Assembly: GCF_028309625.1 (NCBI RefSeq)
Contig: NZ_JAQMHR010000001.1
Coordinates: 372,001 to 436,000 of the forward strand
Source of the DNA: Trichococcus sp. K1Tr
Lineage (GTDB): Bacteria; Bacillota; Bacilli; Lactobacillales; Aerococcaceae
Length of the DNA stretch: 64,000 nucleotides
Reading direction: 5' to 3'
Part shown: piece by piece, positions 20,604 to 30,005 of the stretch
Layout: each line of letters starts with the position of its first letter
Position numbering within the stretch: position 1 is the stretch's first letter
Notes under the pieces: model-generated
The model's database searches: none
Told to the model about the DNA's origin: nothing
The model's input: the letters and a program-made list of their open reading frames with translations, nothing else
Position numbers and translations under genes: made by a program

Positions 20604-22163
20604 TTATTTGGCATATTCAATTACTCTTGTTTCGCGTATAACCGTAACCTTGATGTGTCCCGGATAATCTAGTTCTTCTTCGATTTTCTTTCTAATCTCA
20701 CGAGCTACACGAATAGCTTGAGAATCGTCAAGTTGGTCTGGCTTGACCATGACGCGGATCTCTCTTCCTGCTTGGATAGCAAAACTGCTTGCTACGCCTT
20801 CGAAACTGTTCGAAATTGCTTCCAGTTTCTCCAAACGGCGGATGTAGTTTTCCAGAGATTCACTTCTTGCGCCCGGACGAGCAGCAGATAAAGCGTCAGC
20901 AGATGCGACCAATACTGATATGATTGAGTTTGCTTCGACATCGCCATGATGTGAGGCAATTGCATTGATGACAACCGGATTTTCTTTGTATTTCTGGGCG
21001 ATTTCTGCGCCGATTTCAACGTGTGAACCCTCTATTTCATGATCGAGAGCTTTTCCGATGTCATGCAACAGACCTGCACGTTTGGCCAGATTGATGTCTT
21101 CGCCTAGTTCCCCAGCCATTACGCCGCAAAGTTTTGCGACTTCGATGCTGTGGTTCAGGACATTTTGTCCATAACTAGTGCGGAAATGCAGACGTCCCAA
21201 AATTTTAATCAGATCAGGATGCAAAGAATGGATGCCAACTTCAAAAGTTGCTTGTTCGCCGATTTCTCTTATGCGTTCATCCATATCCTTACGGGCTTTC
21301 TCAACTGCTTCCTCAATTCTTGCAGGATGGATACGTCCATCTTGAATTAATTTCTCCAAAGCCATTTTCGCAATTTCTCTTCGGATAGGATCAAATCCGC
21401 TTAAAACGACAGCTTCTGGCGTATCATCGATGATCAGGTCAATACCTGTCAAGGTTTCCAAAGTCCGAATGTTTCTTCCTTCGCGGCCAATGATCCGGCC
21501 TTTCATGTCATCATTAGGCAGTGTAACAACTGAAACTGTTGCTTCCGAAACTAGATCGGCTGCACTTCTTTGAATCGCCTGCAGGATAATGTTTTTCGCA
21601 TTACGATCTGCTTCATCTTTCGCTTTTTGGTCGGATTCTCTGATCATGACCGCAATTTCATGCGAAAGTTGATTTTCCGTTTCGTCCATGATGATGTTTC
21701 TTGCATCTTCACGTGATAAGGTAGCGATTCTTTCCAGTTCATGTTGTTGCTCTTCCACCAATGCTTGAATGCGATTTTCCTCAGAAACTAAAGCGTTTTG
21801 TCTTTTGACAAGATTATCCTCTTTTGACTCGATAGATTGTTCACGTTTCGAAAGACTGGTATCTTTTCTATCCAAATTTTCTTCTCTTTGGATCAATCGA
21901 TTTTCTTGTTTTTGAACCTCACCGCGTCGTTCGCGCAATTCATCTTCTATTTCTGAGCGGTATTTGTGGTTCTCATCCTTCGCCTCTAACATAGCTTCTC
22001 TTTTTGTTGTTTCTGCTTCTTTACGAGCATCTTCAAGAATTTGGGAAGCGGTATTTTTGGCACCAGCTATTTCTTTTTCGTGATTCGATTTTCGATATAA
22101 ATATCCGACAACGACACCAAAAATTAAAGCTATGATAGCGAAGGCTAAAGTCCATATATCCAT
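20604..22163 (-). CDS. rny: Ribonuclease Y
   Basis: Membrane-anchored endoribonuclease that initiates mRNA decay in Firmicutes. The 519-residue product has one N-terminal membrane helix (about 3-23), a long charged coiled coil (about 28-190), a KH domain with [12 protein letters not shown], and an HD domain with the metal motif [12 protein letters not shown]. The ATG at 22163 has GGAGGTG; the open frame runs 51 codons further upstream but without a ribosome site and through the promoter region. It has its own promoter (22258-22286) and terminator. The nearby ymdB and ricA encode proteins linked to RNase Y in Bacillus. Confidence 0.97.
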   Translation of the reverse strand: MDIWTLAFAIIALIFGVVVGYLYRKSNHEKEIAGAKNTASQILEDARKEAETTKREAMLEAKDENHKYRSEIEDELRERRGEVQKQENRLIQREENLDRKDTSLSKREQSIESKEDNLVKRQNALVSEENRIQALVEEQQHELERIATLSREDARNIIMDETENQLSHEIAVMIRESDQKAKDEADRNAKNIILQAIQRSAADLVSEATVSVVTLPNDDMKGRIIGREGRNIRTLETLTGIDLIIDDTPEAVVLSGFDPIRREIAKMALEKLIQDGRIHPARIEEAVEKARKDMDERIREIGEQATFEVGIHSLHPDLIKILGRLHFRTSYGQNVLNHSIEVAKLCGVMAGELGEDINLAKRAGLLHDIGKALDHEIEGSHVEIGAEIAQKYKENPVVINAIASHHGDVEANSIISVLVASADALSAARPGARSESLENYIRRLEKLEAISNSFEGVASSFAIQAGREIRVMVKPDQLDDSQAIRVAREIRKKIEEELDYPGHIKVTVIRETRVIEYAK

Positions 22164-22257
22164 AGTTTCACCTCCGTATCTATTTAATTTTGTTGTCAAA
22201 AAAAATGAATAAAAATTAGTTTTACAATGTGCAGAATGAAGCGATACACATAAATTC

Positions 22258-22286
22258 ATTCTAAACGTAGAATACTGACATGTCAA
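22258..22286 (-). promoter_or_regulatory. rny promoter
   Basis: A consensus TTGACA, a 17-base spacer and TAGAAT on the minus strand give a leader of roughly 88 bases before the rny ATG. The -10 lies in a small inverted repeat, ATTCTA-AACG-TAGAAT (22258-22273). Confidence 0.75.
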
Positions 22287-22362
22287 CGATAAAACGGTAA
22301 CATAACCAAAATACATTCAAACCTGTTTCTATATTGCCCTTTTTTCCGCTTTTGAAAAAAGA

Positions 22363-22392
22363 AAGAGGCCCGGATTTTGGTCCCGGCCTCTT
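22363..22392 (-). terminator. Terminator after recA
   Basis: AAGAGGCC and GGCCTCTT arms with an inner GG/CC extension, followed on the minus strand by TCTTTTTTC, 12 bases after the recA stop. Confidence 0.9.
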
Positions 22393-22404
22393 GAAAAATT
22401 TTTT

Positions 22405-23475
22405 TTACTCGTCCAACAGATCGACCGATTCAACCGGCTCGTTTTTTTCTTTTTCTTTTGCCTCTACCGCTTTTTTATCGCCTATGCCGTATTCGTCACG
22501 GACAAGCTTCTCGATTTCAGCTCTCATCTCTGGATGCTCAGTCAGGAATTTTTTTGCATTTTCGCGGCCTTGGCCGATGCGTTCCCCTTTGTAGGCATAC
22601 CAAGCGCCACTCTTGTTGACGATATCCTTCTCTGAAGCCATATCGATGATTTCGCCGACTTGGGAAATGCCTTCCCCGTACATGATGTCCACTTCAGCTG
22701 TCCTGAATGGCGGCGCAACCTTGTTTTTTACTACTTTGATTTTTGTGCGGTTACCCATGATCTCTGTTCCGCTCTTGATCTGTTCCGCTCTTCTGACTTC
22801 CAGACGGATAGTAGCGTAAAATTTAAGCGCTCTTCCTCCTGGTGTCGTTTCCGGATTCCCGAACATGATGCCGATTTTCTCACGGACTTGGTTGATGAAG
22901 ATTGCGATCGTTTTTGTTTTGTTGATCGATCCGGACAGTTTCCGTAAAGCTTGGGACATCAGACGTGCCTGCAGACCCATATGGGAGTCTCCCATTTCGC
23001 CTTCTATTTCGGCACGCGGTACCAATGCGGCAACCGAGTCGATGACCACGATGTCGACAGCCCCTGATGAAACCAAAGCATCAGCTATTTCCAGGCCTTG
23101 CTCACCTGTATCCGGTTGGGAAAGCAACAATTCGTCGATATCCACACCCAAAGCTGCAGCATATTTTGGATCCAAAGCATGTTCAGCATCGATGAAGGCA
23201 GCAACGCCGCCCTTTTTTTGCACTTCGGCAATCGCATGGAGCGCAACGGTTGTTTTACCTGATGATTCAGGACCGTACACTTCGATGATACGGCCTCTCG
23301 GATAACCGCCTACGCCCAATGCAACATCAAGAGCCAACGAACCGCTTGGTACAGTGGATATTTGCGTGTCCACCTTTTCGCCAAGTTTCATGACGGAACC
23401 TTTACCATAATTTCTTTCTATCTTTTTCAGAGCCTCATCCAAGGCTTTTTGTCTATTTTCATTTAAATTAGCCAT
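22405..23475 (-). CDS. recA: Recombinase RecA
   Basis: Strand-exchange ATPase and SOS co-protease. The 356-residue product shows Walker [10 protein letters not shown] (68-76), DNA-binding loops ([15 protein letters not shown] and [16 protein letters not shown]) and an acidic C-terminus. The ATG at 23475 follows GGAGG; eight upstream residues in the open frame are not needed. A palindromic LexA box lies 87 bases upstream, so it is probably SOS-induced independently of cinA. It ends at the terminator 22363-22392. Confidence 0.98.
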   Translation of the reverse strand: MANLNENRQKALDEALKKIERNYGKGSVMKLGEKVDTQISTVPSGSLALDVALGVGGYPRGRIIEVYGPESSGKTTVALHAIAEVQKKGGVAAFIDAEHALDPKYAAALGVDIDELLLSQPDTGEQGLEIADALVSSGAVDIVVIDSVAALVPRAEIEGEMGDSHMGLQARLMSQALRKLSGSINKTKTIAIFINQVREKIGIMFGNPETTPGGRALKFYATIRLEVRRAEQIKSGTEIMGNRTKIKVVKNKVAPPFRTAEVDIMYGEGISQVGEIIDMASEKDIVNKSGAWYAYKGERIGQGRENAKKFLTEHPEMRAEIEKLVRDEYGIGDKKAVEAKEKEKNEPVESVDLLDE

Positions 23476-23561
23476 CAATTGTTTCCTCCAAGCTTTCATT
23501 TACATGCATTAACACCACAACGTAATACTATCCTTTTCCGGACAAAAAAGCAAGAATAAAG

Positions 23562-23575
23562 TGAACAGATGTTCG
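23562..23575. promoter_or_regulatory. LexA/DinR SOS box upstream of recA
   Basis: The plus strand reads GAAC-AGAT-GTTC flanked by T and G, matching the Gram-positive SOS box GAAC-N4-GTTC perfectly in both half sites. It lies in the cinA-recA gap, five bases beyond the cinA stop and 87 bases before the recA ATG. Confidence 0.85.
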
Positions 23576-23579
23576 TTTT

Positions 23580-24836
23580 TTATTTTTCAAAATCAGAATC
23601 CATCAAATACCGCCGAATCATATCAAACCCCTGCATGACTGCCTGTTCCCTGTTCCCGAGGCGATCGCGGGAAAATCGGAAGCCTTGGACTGCGGTGGGT
23701 CCATTTTTTTTGCTAAGGGCAATCCAGACCGTCCCGGCTGGTTTGTTCTCCAGTTGATCAGGTCCGGCAACGCCCGTGAAAGAAATGGCCAACTGAGTAT
23801 CAAACAGTTCCCGCGCACGTTCCGCCATCGCCACCGCGCACTCTGGGCTGACCATTCCGTAAGTCTCGAGAATGTGTTCCGGAACGCCAAGGACCTGTTG
23901 CTTAGCGCCTTCTTGGTAAGAAACGATGCCGCCCGCGAAGACCTCGCTTATGCCGGGAACCTTGACAAGTTCGGCTTGAAAAAGCCCTCCGGTCAAACTT
24001 TCAGCCGCACTGATGGTTCTTTTGTCCTTCAACAATTTCTTCCCTACCACTTCGGCAAGGCTGGATTCGTCGCCGTCGCCGTAATAATATTCCCCGACGA
24101 GCGCTAATATTTCCGCTTTTTTTTCATCCAATAGCTGTCCGCAGATCGCCTCTGTTGCAGCGTTTGCCGTGAGCCTCAAGGTCACTTCGTATTTCCCGGC
24201 ATATGGGGCTACCGTCGGGTTGGTCTGATTGCGGATCAGTTCCTCCAACACCGTTGTCAAGGTAGATTCGCCGATTCCGAAAAAGCGGAGCGTCTTCGAT
24301 GAGATGACTTGCTGATCTTCATACTTGCTGGAAAGGAACGGCTTCACAAATTGCAGGAACATCTGCTCAAGTTCTCTTGGCGGTCCCGGCAGCAGCAAAT
24401 AACCTTTTCCGTCCTTTTCGGTGTAGGTGCCTAACGCTTGTCCAATCGGGTTCGGGAAGACAATACCGCCCTTGAACACTAAAGCTTGAAGCTCATTGTT
24501 TGCCGTCATGCTCCTTCCCGAACGGTCGAACCATTGCCGGATATGCGCCAATCCCGCTTCATCCATGACAAGCTTTTCCTCGAGGTGCGCGGCCACGGTC
24601 TGTTTGGTCAAGTCATCCTGGGTGGGTCCGAGACCTCCTGTAAAAATCAACAGGTCGCTTCGTGATTCCGCTATTTTAATCACATCTTTTATTTTTCCGG
24701 GATTATCACCGACAACCGTTTGAAAATAGGAGTCTATGCCCAAACCGGTCAATTCCTTGGCGATGAAAGCCGCATCCGAATTCACTATTTGCCCCATCAA
24801 CAATTCCGTTCCGACTGAAATGATTTCTGCGTTCAT
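23580..24836 (-). CDS. cinA: CinA-family protein (competence/damage-inducible)
   Basis: Family enzymes are NMN deamidases and/or ADP-ribose pyrophosphatases in pyridine-nucleotide recycling, and the gene is classically co-transcribed with recA. The 418-residue protein has an N-terminal molybdopterin-binding-like domain (SVGTELLMGQIVNSDAAF, TGGLGPTQDDLT) and a C-terminal CinA amidohydrolase domain (AAESLTGGLFQAELVKVPG, GVAGPDQLENKPAGTVW). The ATG at 24836 follows GAGGG; the hydrophobic upstream extension of the open frame is an artefact. pgsA lies upstream and recA downstream, as in Bacillus. Confidence 0.94.
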   Translation of the reverse strand: MNAEIISVGTELLMGQIVNSDAAFIAKELTGLGIDSYFQTVVGDNPGKIKDVIKIAESRSDLLIFTGGLGPTQDDLTKQTVAAHLEEKLVMDEAGLAHIRQWFDRSGRSMTANNELQALVFKGGIVFPNPIGQALGTYTEKDGKGYLLLPGPPRELEQMFLQFVKPFLSSKYEDQQVISSKTLRFFGIGESTLTTVLEELIRNQTNPTVAPYAGKYEVTLRLTANAATEAICGQLLDEKKAEILALVGEYYYGDGDESSLAEVVGKKLLKDKRTISAAESLTGGLFQAELVKVPGISEVFAGGIVSYQEGAKQQVLGVPEHILETYGMVSPECAVAMAERARELFDTQLAISFTGVAGPDQLENKPAGTVWIALSKKNGPTAVQGFRFSRDRLGNREQAVMQGFDMIRRYLMDSDFEK

Positions 24837-24909
24837 ATTTAATCCCTCACATCCATAGTATTCGCTCAAACAAAACAAAAAATTCAACAGCATAAAAAAG
24901 ATAAAGAAA

Positions 24910-24977
24910 AAGAAGGGCACAAAAGAATCGCGTTTCCTTTTGTTCGGATCGCAACCTGATGCAACCCAGCCCTTCTT
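24910..24977 (-). terminator. Long-loop terminator after pgsA
   Basis: AAGAAGGGC and GCCCTTCTT arms separated by about 50 bases, followed on the minus strand by a T-rich run, 12 bases after the pgsA stop. The long loop makes efficiency uncertain. Confidence 0.55.
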
Positions 24978-24988
24978 ATTTATAAAAA

Positions 24989-25567
24989 CTACATAGATCC
25001 GACAAAAACGTGTTTATTCTTGACGAAATAATCCACCCCTGAGTAGATGGTGAAAATTAAGCAAAGATACAGCATGATGTCCGCAACCGGGATGCCGGTT
25101 GCCTGAAAAGGAAAGTTATCCACGAACAACAAAATGATGGCTACCATTTGTGTCGCTGTTTTGATTTTCCCCGGCCACGCTGCTGCCATGACTTCGCCTT
25201 CCTTCACAAGCAAGAGGCGCAAGCCTGTGACCGCCAACTCCCGACTGATGATGATGCTGACGACCCACGATGGAGCCAAACCTTGGCCGACAAGCACGAT
25301 CAAGGCAGTGGCGACAAGCATCTTATCCGCCAATGGATCAGCAAATTTCCCGAAGTTGGTGACCAAGCCATCCCTTCTGGCGATGTAACCATCCAGCCAA
25401 TCCGTAAAACTGGCGATGGCAAAAATGATGGCTCCGACAAGTTGATTGACGGCAATCTGTGATTGGGCAACCGCAAGCGTCCCCCAATCGAAAGGAACCA
25501 AGGTGATGATCATGAACAACGGAATCATCATAATCCGCAATGCTGTCAATTTATTAGGTAAATTCAA
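24989..25567 (-). CDS. pgsA: CDP-diacylglycerol-glycerol-3-phosphate phosphatidyltransferase
   Basis: Integral membrane enzyme for phosphatidylglycerol phosphate synthesis, first committed step to PG, cardiolipin and lipoteichoic acid anchors. The CDP-alcohol phosphotransferase signature DG-x2-AR-x8-G-x3-D-x3-D is complete in DWLDGYIARR through FADPLADK. Several membrane helices are evident. I choose the TTG at 25567 (product begins NLPNKLTALR after the start, 192 residues): it is 9 bases after AAAGGAG and fits the family start; a TTG three codons earlier abuts the ribosome site. It is part of the ymfF to pgsA operon. Confidence 0.95.
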   Translation of the reverse strand: MNLPNKLTALRIMMIPLFMIITLVPFDWGTLAVAQSQIAVNQLVGAIIFAIASFTDWLDGYIARRDGLVTNFGKFADPLADKMLVATALIVLVGQGLAPSWVVSIIISRELAVTGLRLLLVKEGEVMAAAWPGKIKTATQMVAIILLFVDNFPFQATGIPVADIMLYLCLIFTIYSGVDYFVKNKHVFVGSM

Positions 25568-25596
25568 CTTCTGCAACTCCTTTAATGTACCCTGCC

Positions 25597-26472
25597 TTAT
25601 TCTACACCTCTGACGGTAAAGGATAAGGTTTGGGTCTGAATCTCTTGATGATCGGCTGGCATCGCGACAACTGTGCCATCCAGCTCGATGATTGTTGCCG
25701 GCATCACGCCGACTACCACTTCGATCTCGCTTGTGTTCAACGGTAGAGTGACCGTCAACGGGTTTTCACTGCCCACGATGCCGGAAGGCTCTTGGACGAT
25801 TCCGTTCACGCTTACGCTGATCCAGGAACTGCCTCCTGCCACCGCCGAGATTTTCAACTCTGATGGCAACGACAAACTGGCGACGTCATATTCCGCATAA
25901 CCATCGGCAGATGAGACCAAAGTCACCTGCGCTGTTTGTTCTGCTACAACGGCACTTTCTGCCTGCTCTGAGCCGCTGGAAACCGTCGCTTGCGATGCCA
26001 TAGTCGTCTGGCTGATGTTCGAAGCCACTTCGATCTGAACCTGCTCATCGTCATCATTCAATGTAGCCCTCCAGACCACAAGTACGATGGCAATTACCGA
26101 CACAGCCAACAGAAAAGTAGGCAACTGGCTCTGGACGGAGCCGCCATAATTAAAATTCGTCCTTTTTGAAGCTCTTTTAGTCTCGGAGCGACTGGGAGAA
26201 AAAGAACCGGAATCCTCCGCTTGGCTGCTCCCATGTATTTCCGGAATCACACTTGCATGATCCCCCAACAAGCGGTCGCCATCCAAGCCCACAGTATCAG
26301 CATACTGCTTGATGAAGGCACGAACATAGAAATTGCCCGGCATAATCTCAAAATCGCCTTCTTCTATCGCAATCAAATACCGCTTCTGTATTTTAGTCAT
26401 CTGCTGTAGATCATCCAATGTGTATCCTTTGGAAAGTCTAGCGCTTTTTAGGATTTCCCCAATTTGAACCAT
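25597..26472 (-). CDS. rodZ: RodZ/YmfM-like cell-shape protein
   Basis: Single-pass membrane protein that, in other bacteria, links MreB to the elongation machinery. The 291-residue product has an N-terminal helix-turn-helix domain (about 2-75; [36 protein letters not shown]), a Ser/Lys-rich linker, one membrane segment (about 118-134) and an extracytoplasmic Ser/Thr/Ala-rich stretch ending in a beta domain (DUF4115-like). The ATG at 26472 follows AGGTGAAGAT. It sits 29 bases before pgsA, matching ymfM-pgsA in Bacillus. No mreB is in the window. Confidence 0.9.
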   Translation of the reverse strand: MVQIGEILKSARLSKGYTLDDLQQMTKIQKRYLIAIEEGDFEIMPGNFYVRAFIKQYADTVGLDGDRLLGDHASVIPEIHGSSQAEDSGSFSPSRSETKRASKRTNFNYGGSVQSQLPTFLLAVSVIAIVLVVWRATLNDDDEQVQIEVASNISQTTMASQATVSSGSEQAESAVVAEQTAQVTLVSSADGYAEYDVASLSLPSELKISAVAGGSSWISVSVNGIVQEPSGIVGSENPLTVTLPLNTSEIEVVVGVMPATIIELDGTVVAMPADHQEIQTQTLSFTVRGVE

Positions 26473-26558
26473 ATCTTCACCTGCCTTCACTTGCAAATCC
26501 CGAAGTTACCATGGATATTATACCATAAAATTCCCTCACCAGAAGTTCCAATGCTGTT

Positions 26559-27284
26559 TTACCTGAGCCATCCGCCGGATACGTAAATGGCCTGTCCTGT
26601 CATATAGCGACTGCCTTCCTTCAGAAGTTGGGATACCCAGAAGCTGATTTCATCCGGTTTCCCCATCCTCCCCAGAGGGATTTCTTCAAGAAGAGCCACT
26701 TTTTCATCATTTTCCAGATGAGCGTTCATTTGCGTATCGATTGCTCCCGGGCAGATGGCATTGACCGTTACCCCCAGTGAGGCTACTTCTTTGCTGTAGG
26801 CTTTCACGAAGGCAATCTGCGCCCCTTTGACGGTACTGTAGAGCACTTCGAGCCCGCTGCCCACTTCTCCATAGACGGAGCTGATGAAGACGATGCGGCC
26901 GTTGCGCGAGCGGGCGATTTTTTCCTGTAGCGCTTGGATGATCAGGATCGGCATTTTGACGTGCATTTCCCACAAGACGTCCATTTGCAGGGACGTCATA
27001 TCCTGAAGCAACCCATATTCCGTCGTGCCGTGCGCAAAAACAATCGCTTGGAGCGAGAAAATATGGTCAGCAAGTGTCGAAACGCTAGCTTCATTGGTAA
27101 AATCCAGGCAAAGCGGATAAAATTCCTGTTCCGGATAGGCCGATTGCAGTTCTGCCAGCAGCAGATTGATTTTTTCTTGATTGGAATGATAATGCAGGTA
27201 AAGCGACCAGCCTGAACTGGCCAAATCCCTTGCGATGGATGTCCCGATGTCACCGGAGGCCCCCGTCACCAAAGCAGCTTTCAT
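26559..27284 (-). CDS. YmfI-like short-chain dehydrogenase/reductase
   Basis: A 241-residue SDR of the FabG type. It has the cofactor motif TGASGDIG (7-14), catalytic Ser136 (FISSVYGE), Tyr149 and Lys153 (YSTVK), and a C-terminal SGGWLR. The substrate cannot be read from sequence. Its ATG overlaps the ymfH stop by 4 bases, and the order ymfF-ymfH-ymfI-(ymfM)-pgsA is that of B. subtilis, though ymfJ and ymfK are missing here. An Elongator-like name given to some homologs is a database artefact. Confidence 0.88.
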   Translation of the reverse strand: MKAALVTGASGDIGTSIARDLASSGWSLYLHYHSNQEKINLLLAELQSAYPEQEFYPLCLDFTNEASVSTLADHIFSLQAIVFAHGTTEYGLLQDMTSLQMDVLWEMHVKMPILIIQALQEKIARSRNGRIVFISSVYGEVGSGLEVLYSTVKGAQIAFVKAYSKEVASLGVTVNAICPGAIDTQMNAHLENDEKVALLEEIPLGRMGKPDEISFWVSQLLKEGSRYMTGQAIYVSGGWLR

Positions 27285-28582
27285 TGCTGTTTTGCTCCCT
27301 TCTGGAGGATCACATAGGTGCTCATGCTTTGTTCTTTGAGATAGCCCTTAGCGAACCTGCGGATGTCCTCCAGGCTGGTTTCTTCGATCAACGGAACGAC
27401 TTCAAAAAGTTCCGCTCCAGAAAACAGCAGCGTGCTGTAGTGATTTGCGATGTATTCCAGGGAATTGAAAGCCTGCAATTGTTCTCCGATCATGCTCTTC
27501 TTCAGCAAATCAAATTTTTCATTCGTCAGGTTAGCATCCGTTTCCCAATCCAAGAGAATCCGTTTCAGCTTATCTTCCAGCTGTTTCGGTTCTTCCGTAT
27601 CCGATTCGACAGCCATAAAATGGAAGGAACGGTCTAAATTGAAGGAGTAGCCAAAGCTGTCATCGATCAAACCGCTGTCGTAGAGGTCAATGAAATGCGT
27701 GGAGCTCCGGCCGAAAAGCAATTCCAGCAACAGCGAACCATAGATTTTGTATTTTTCGGCTTGGTTTCCGGTCACATCCGCATCCAAACCTTTCACACCA
27801 AGCATCACTTTCGGACGCTGCACATCCATTTCGATTGCTTTGTACGGAATGATGGCCTGAATCGAGGCCGGCGGCAAAGTGCGCTGGATCGGTTTGGCGG
27901 GAAGAAATGTCTTGCCGGCTTGGTTTTGTTTGATGGTTTCCATCATTTCTTCGGGAGCGAAGTTTCCGATCATCAGTATGTTCATGTTTGATGGATGATA
28001 GAACGTGTCATAACAGATTTGCAGCAATTCCGGCGAGATTGCTTGGATGCTGTCCACCGTTCCGGCTATATCGACTGAAAGCGGATGTTCGGGATAAAGG
28101 TTACGGAGCAATCCGTAAAAAAGTTGCCATCCCGGATTATCTTCATACATGCGGATTTCCTGGGCGATGATGCCTTTTTCCTTTTCGGTGCCTTCCTCCG
28201 TGAAATGCGGGTCTTGAACGAAGTCAAGTAGGCTGTTCGTATTTTCTGGGATGTTGTCCGTTGCAGAAAAGAGATAGCTTGTCCGCGTGAAGGAAGTGAA
28301 AGCATTCGCTGAAGCACCATATTTCGCAAAGTCTTCAAAAGCGTCATGGTCTTCGCCTTCAAATAATTTATGTTCAAGGAAATGTGCGATGCCGTCCGGA
28401 ATTTTGATTTCCTTGTCTCCGTTTATCGGCACAAACTGGTTATCGATCGAGCCGAAATCGGTGGTGAAGATGCCATAGGTTTTGGAATACTTATTTTTCG
28501 GAATCAAAACCACCTGCAATCCGTTTTCCAATACTTCCGTATAAACGGTTTCGTTGAGTGCCTCGTAGTGTACTTTATTCAT
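27281..28582 (-). CDS. ymfH: M16-family zinc peptidase YmfH
   Basis: Pitrilysin-type metallopeptidase, 433 residues, two tandem M16 half-domains. The inverted zinc motif HxxEH is intact (HFLEH, His67, Glu70, His71), with the distal glutamate in IIAQEIRM (about Glu142). No signal peptide is seen, so it is likely cytosolic. It overlaps ymfF by 8 bases and the SDR gene by 4, indicating coupled translation. Its partner YmfF lacks the zinc site, suggesting an active/inactive pair as in other M16B heterodimers. Substrate unknown. Confidence 0.92.
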   Translation of the reverse strand: MNKVHYEALNETVYTEVLENGLQVVLIPKNKYSKTYGIFTTDFGSIDNQFVPINGDKEIKIPDGIAHFLEHKLFEGEDHDAFEDFAKYGASANAFTSFTRTSYLFSATDNIPENTNSLLDFVQDPHFTEEGTEKEKGIIAQEIRMYEDNPGWQLFYGLLRNLYPEHPLSVDIAGTVDSIQAISPELLQICYDTFYHPSNMNILMIGNFAPEEMMETIKQNQAGKTFLPAKPIQRTLPPASIQAIIPYKAIEMDVQRPKVMLGVKGLDADVTGNQAEKYKIYGSLLLELLFGRSSTHFIDLYDSGLIDDSFGYSFNLDRSFHFMAVESDTEEPKQLEDKLKRILLDWETDANLTNEKFDLLKKSMIGEQLQAFNSLEYIANHYSTLLFSGAELFEVVPLIEETSLEDIRRFAKGYLKEQSMSTYVILQKGAKQQ

Positions 28583-29843
28583 CTGTAGCCTCGCCTTTCA
28601 AGAAAAATATCGCTTGCAAAGTCATTTTTTCCGCAACAGCAACTATCTGCTCCTTCGTCACCGCATTCAAGCCAGCAATCCATTGCTCCTGCGAAAGAGG
28701 GTTTTCTATGATCAGGATATCCTGATACTGTTTCGCCAAGCTTCTGCCTTGATAATCATCATTTTGTTTGTAGTGGTTGATCAGCATGCTTTTGGTTTGA
28801 GCGATCAAGGCATCCGAGAAATCCCCTGCTTGCATATCCTGCAGTTGCGCCAGAACGATTTTCTCGACCTGATCGCGTTTATCGAACTCGATGCCGGTGC
28901 CGACAGTCATGACCCCGCGCAGAAAGTCCAACCCGCTTGAAGCCGAGTAAGCCAAACTTTCTTTTTCACGGACATTCTGAAACAGTTTCGAATGAGGGAA
29001 GCCCCCAAACAATCCATCAAAAACCAAGCCGGCAAAATAATGGTCATTCATGTAATAGACGGGTGAAGAAAAGCCGAAAAACAGCTTGCCCTGATTGATG
29101 TCTTGGGCTTCGCTTGAAGTGACGGGTTCCGTGTTCTTTGCGCGGAAATAGAATACCTCTTTTTCGGTTTCTTTCCTGTCCGAAAGCTTCTGGCCAGCCA
29201 ATATATTCAATATCCGTTCAGGCGCTACATCACCCGAAACGAGGATATCCAGCTGATTCGACCCGATCATCTCTGCATAGCATTCAAACAGGCTGCCAGA
29301 GGTGATGTCCTCAAGGAAGCAAGCATCACCGATGCCTTGATAAGCTTGGTCCGTCCCCTCGAACAGCACTTGGTTCAAGCGCGTACGCGCATAAGCCGAT
29401 TTGTCTTCGATCAGAGACTCGAAATAATTGTTCAGATTTTCCTTTTCCCTCAGAAAAGTCTTCTCGTGGAACTTGCCGTCCTCGGCATTGGGCCTGAAGA
29501 TGATTTCTTCCAGAAAAGCGAATGCCTCTTCCAAAAGTGTATCGTCGCCTCCGATGAATTTATCATTGACGACGGATAGACTCATCGTCACGACATGCTG
29601 CTTGCCGAAGCGTTGGGATTGCGTATGCAGCGTCGCACCGTAAAGGCTGGCCATTTTCAGATCCATTTCGTTTTGGCTTGGGTACTGCTTGCTGTTCGTT
29701 TCAAGCATGTTCTTCACCAAAGACCGTTCCGTAGCAGTTTTCCCGCCGAAACTCGTCCTGAATTTGTACTGGATCAATACGGTTTTGTATTTGTCGGAAG
29801 GCTCGATATAGGCCGTAACGCCTTGCTTTAATTTATATTCCAT
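28575..29843 (-). CDS. ymfF: M16-like protein YmfF, apparently non-catalytic
   Basis: A 422-residue M16-fold protein (QYKFRTSFGGKTATERSLV near the N-terminus and SYASSGLDF-like M16C segments). At the place of HxxEH it reads TERSLVKNML, so no zinc site is present. It is first in the ymfF-ymfH-SDR-rodZ-pgsA-cinA run and is preceded by a strong promoter. The ATG at 29843 is 10 bases after AGGA; a GTG three codons upstream lies nearly on the ribosome site. Probably the regulatory half of a YmfF/YmfH complex (inference). Confidence 0.88.
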   Translation of the reverse strand: MEYKLKQGVTAYIEPSDKYKTVLIQYKFRTSFGGKTATERSLVKNMLETNSKQYPSQNEMDLKMASLYGATLHTQSQRFGKQHVVTMSLSVVNDKFIGGDDTLLEEAFAFLEEIIFRPNAEDGKFHEKTFLREKENLNNYFESLIEDKSAYARTRLNQVLFEGTDQAYQGIGDACFLEDITSGSLFECYAEMIGSNQLDILVSGDVAPERILNILAGQKLSDRKETEKEVFYFRAKNTEPVTSSEAQDINQGKLFFGFSSPVYYMNDHYFAGLVFDGLFGGFPHSKLFQNVREKESLAYSASSGLDFLRGVMTVGTGIEFDKRDQVEKIVLAQLQDMQAGDFSDALIAQTKSMLINHYKQNDDYQGRSLAKQYQDILIIENPLSQEQWIAGLNAVTKEQIVAVAEKMTLQAIFFLKGEATDE

Positions 29844-29886
29844 CCATTTCACGTCCTGTAAGCTATTTTATTTGTCGATAGGGAAA

Positions 29887-29915
29887 ACTATACTCTAGTT
29901 CAGTCTTTTTTTCAA
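29887..29915 (-). promoter_or_regulatory. Promoter of the ymfF operon
   Basis: TTGAAA, a 17-base spacer and TATAGT on the minus strand, each one base from consensus, 44 bases before the ymfF ATG. It should drive ymfF-ymfH-SDR-rodZ-pgsA and possibly cinA. Confidence 0.75.
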
Positions 29916-29962
29916 TTAAGCCATTCCTTGTCCACTCTGATCCCTTGCCTGAACCAAAAAGA

Positions 29963-29991
29963 AAAGGCTGACTCGTGTTGAGCCAACCCTT
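29963..29991 (-). terminator. Terminator of the nup operon
   Basis: A 12-base-pair stem with G-U pairs around a 5-base loop, followed on the minus strand by TCTTTTT, 15 bases after the nupQ stop. Confidence 0.82.
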
Positions 29992-30005
29992 CTTGTCGTC
30001 GGAGA

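Noticed and set aside
28614-28940. Plus-strand open frames opposite ymfF and ymfH
   Set aside because: Antisense shadows without ribosome sites or family resemblance.
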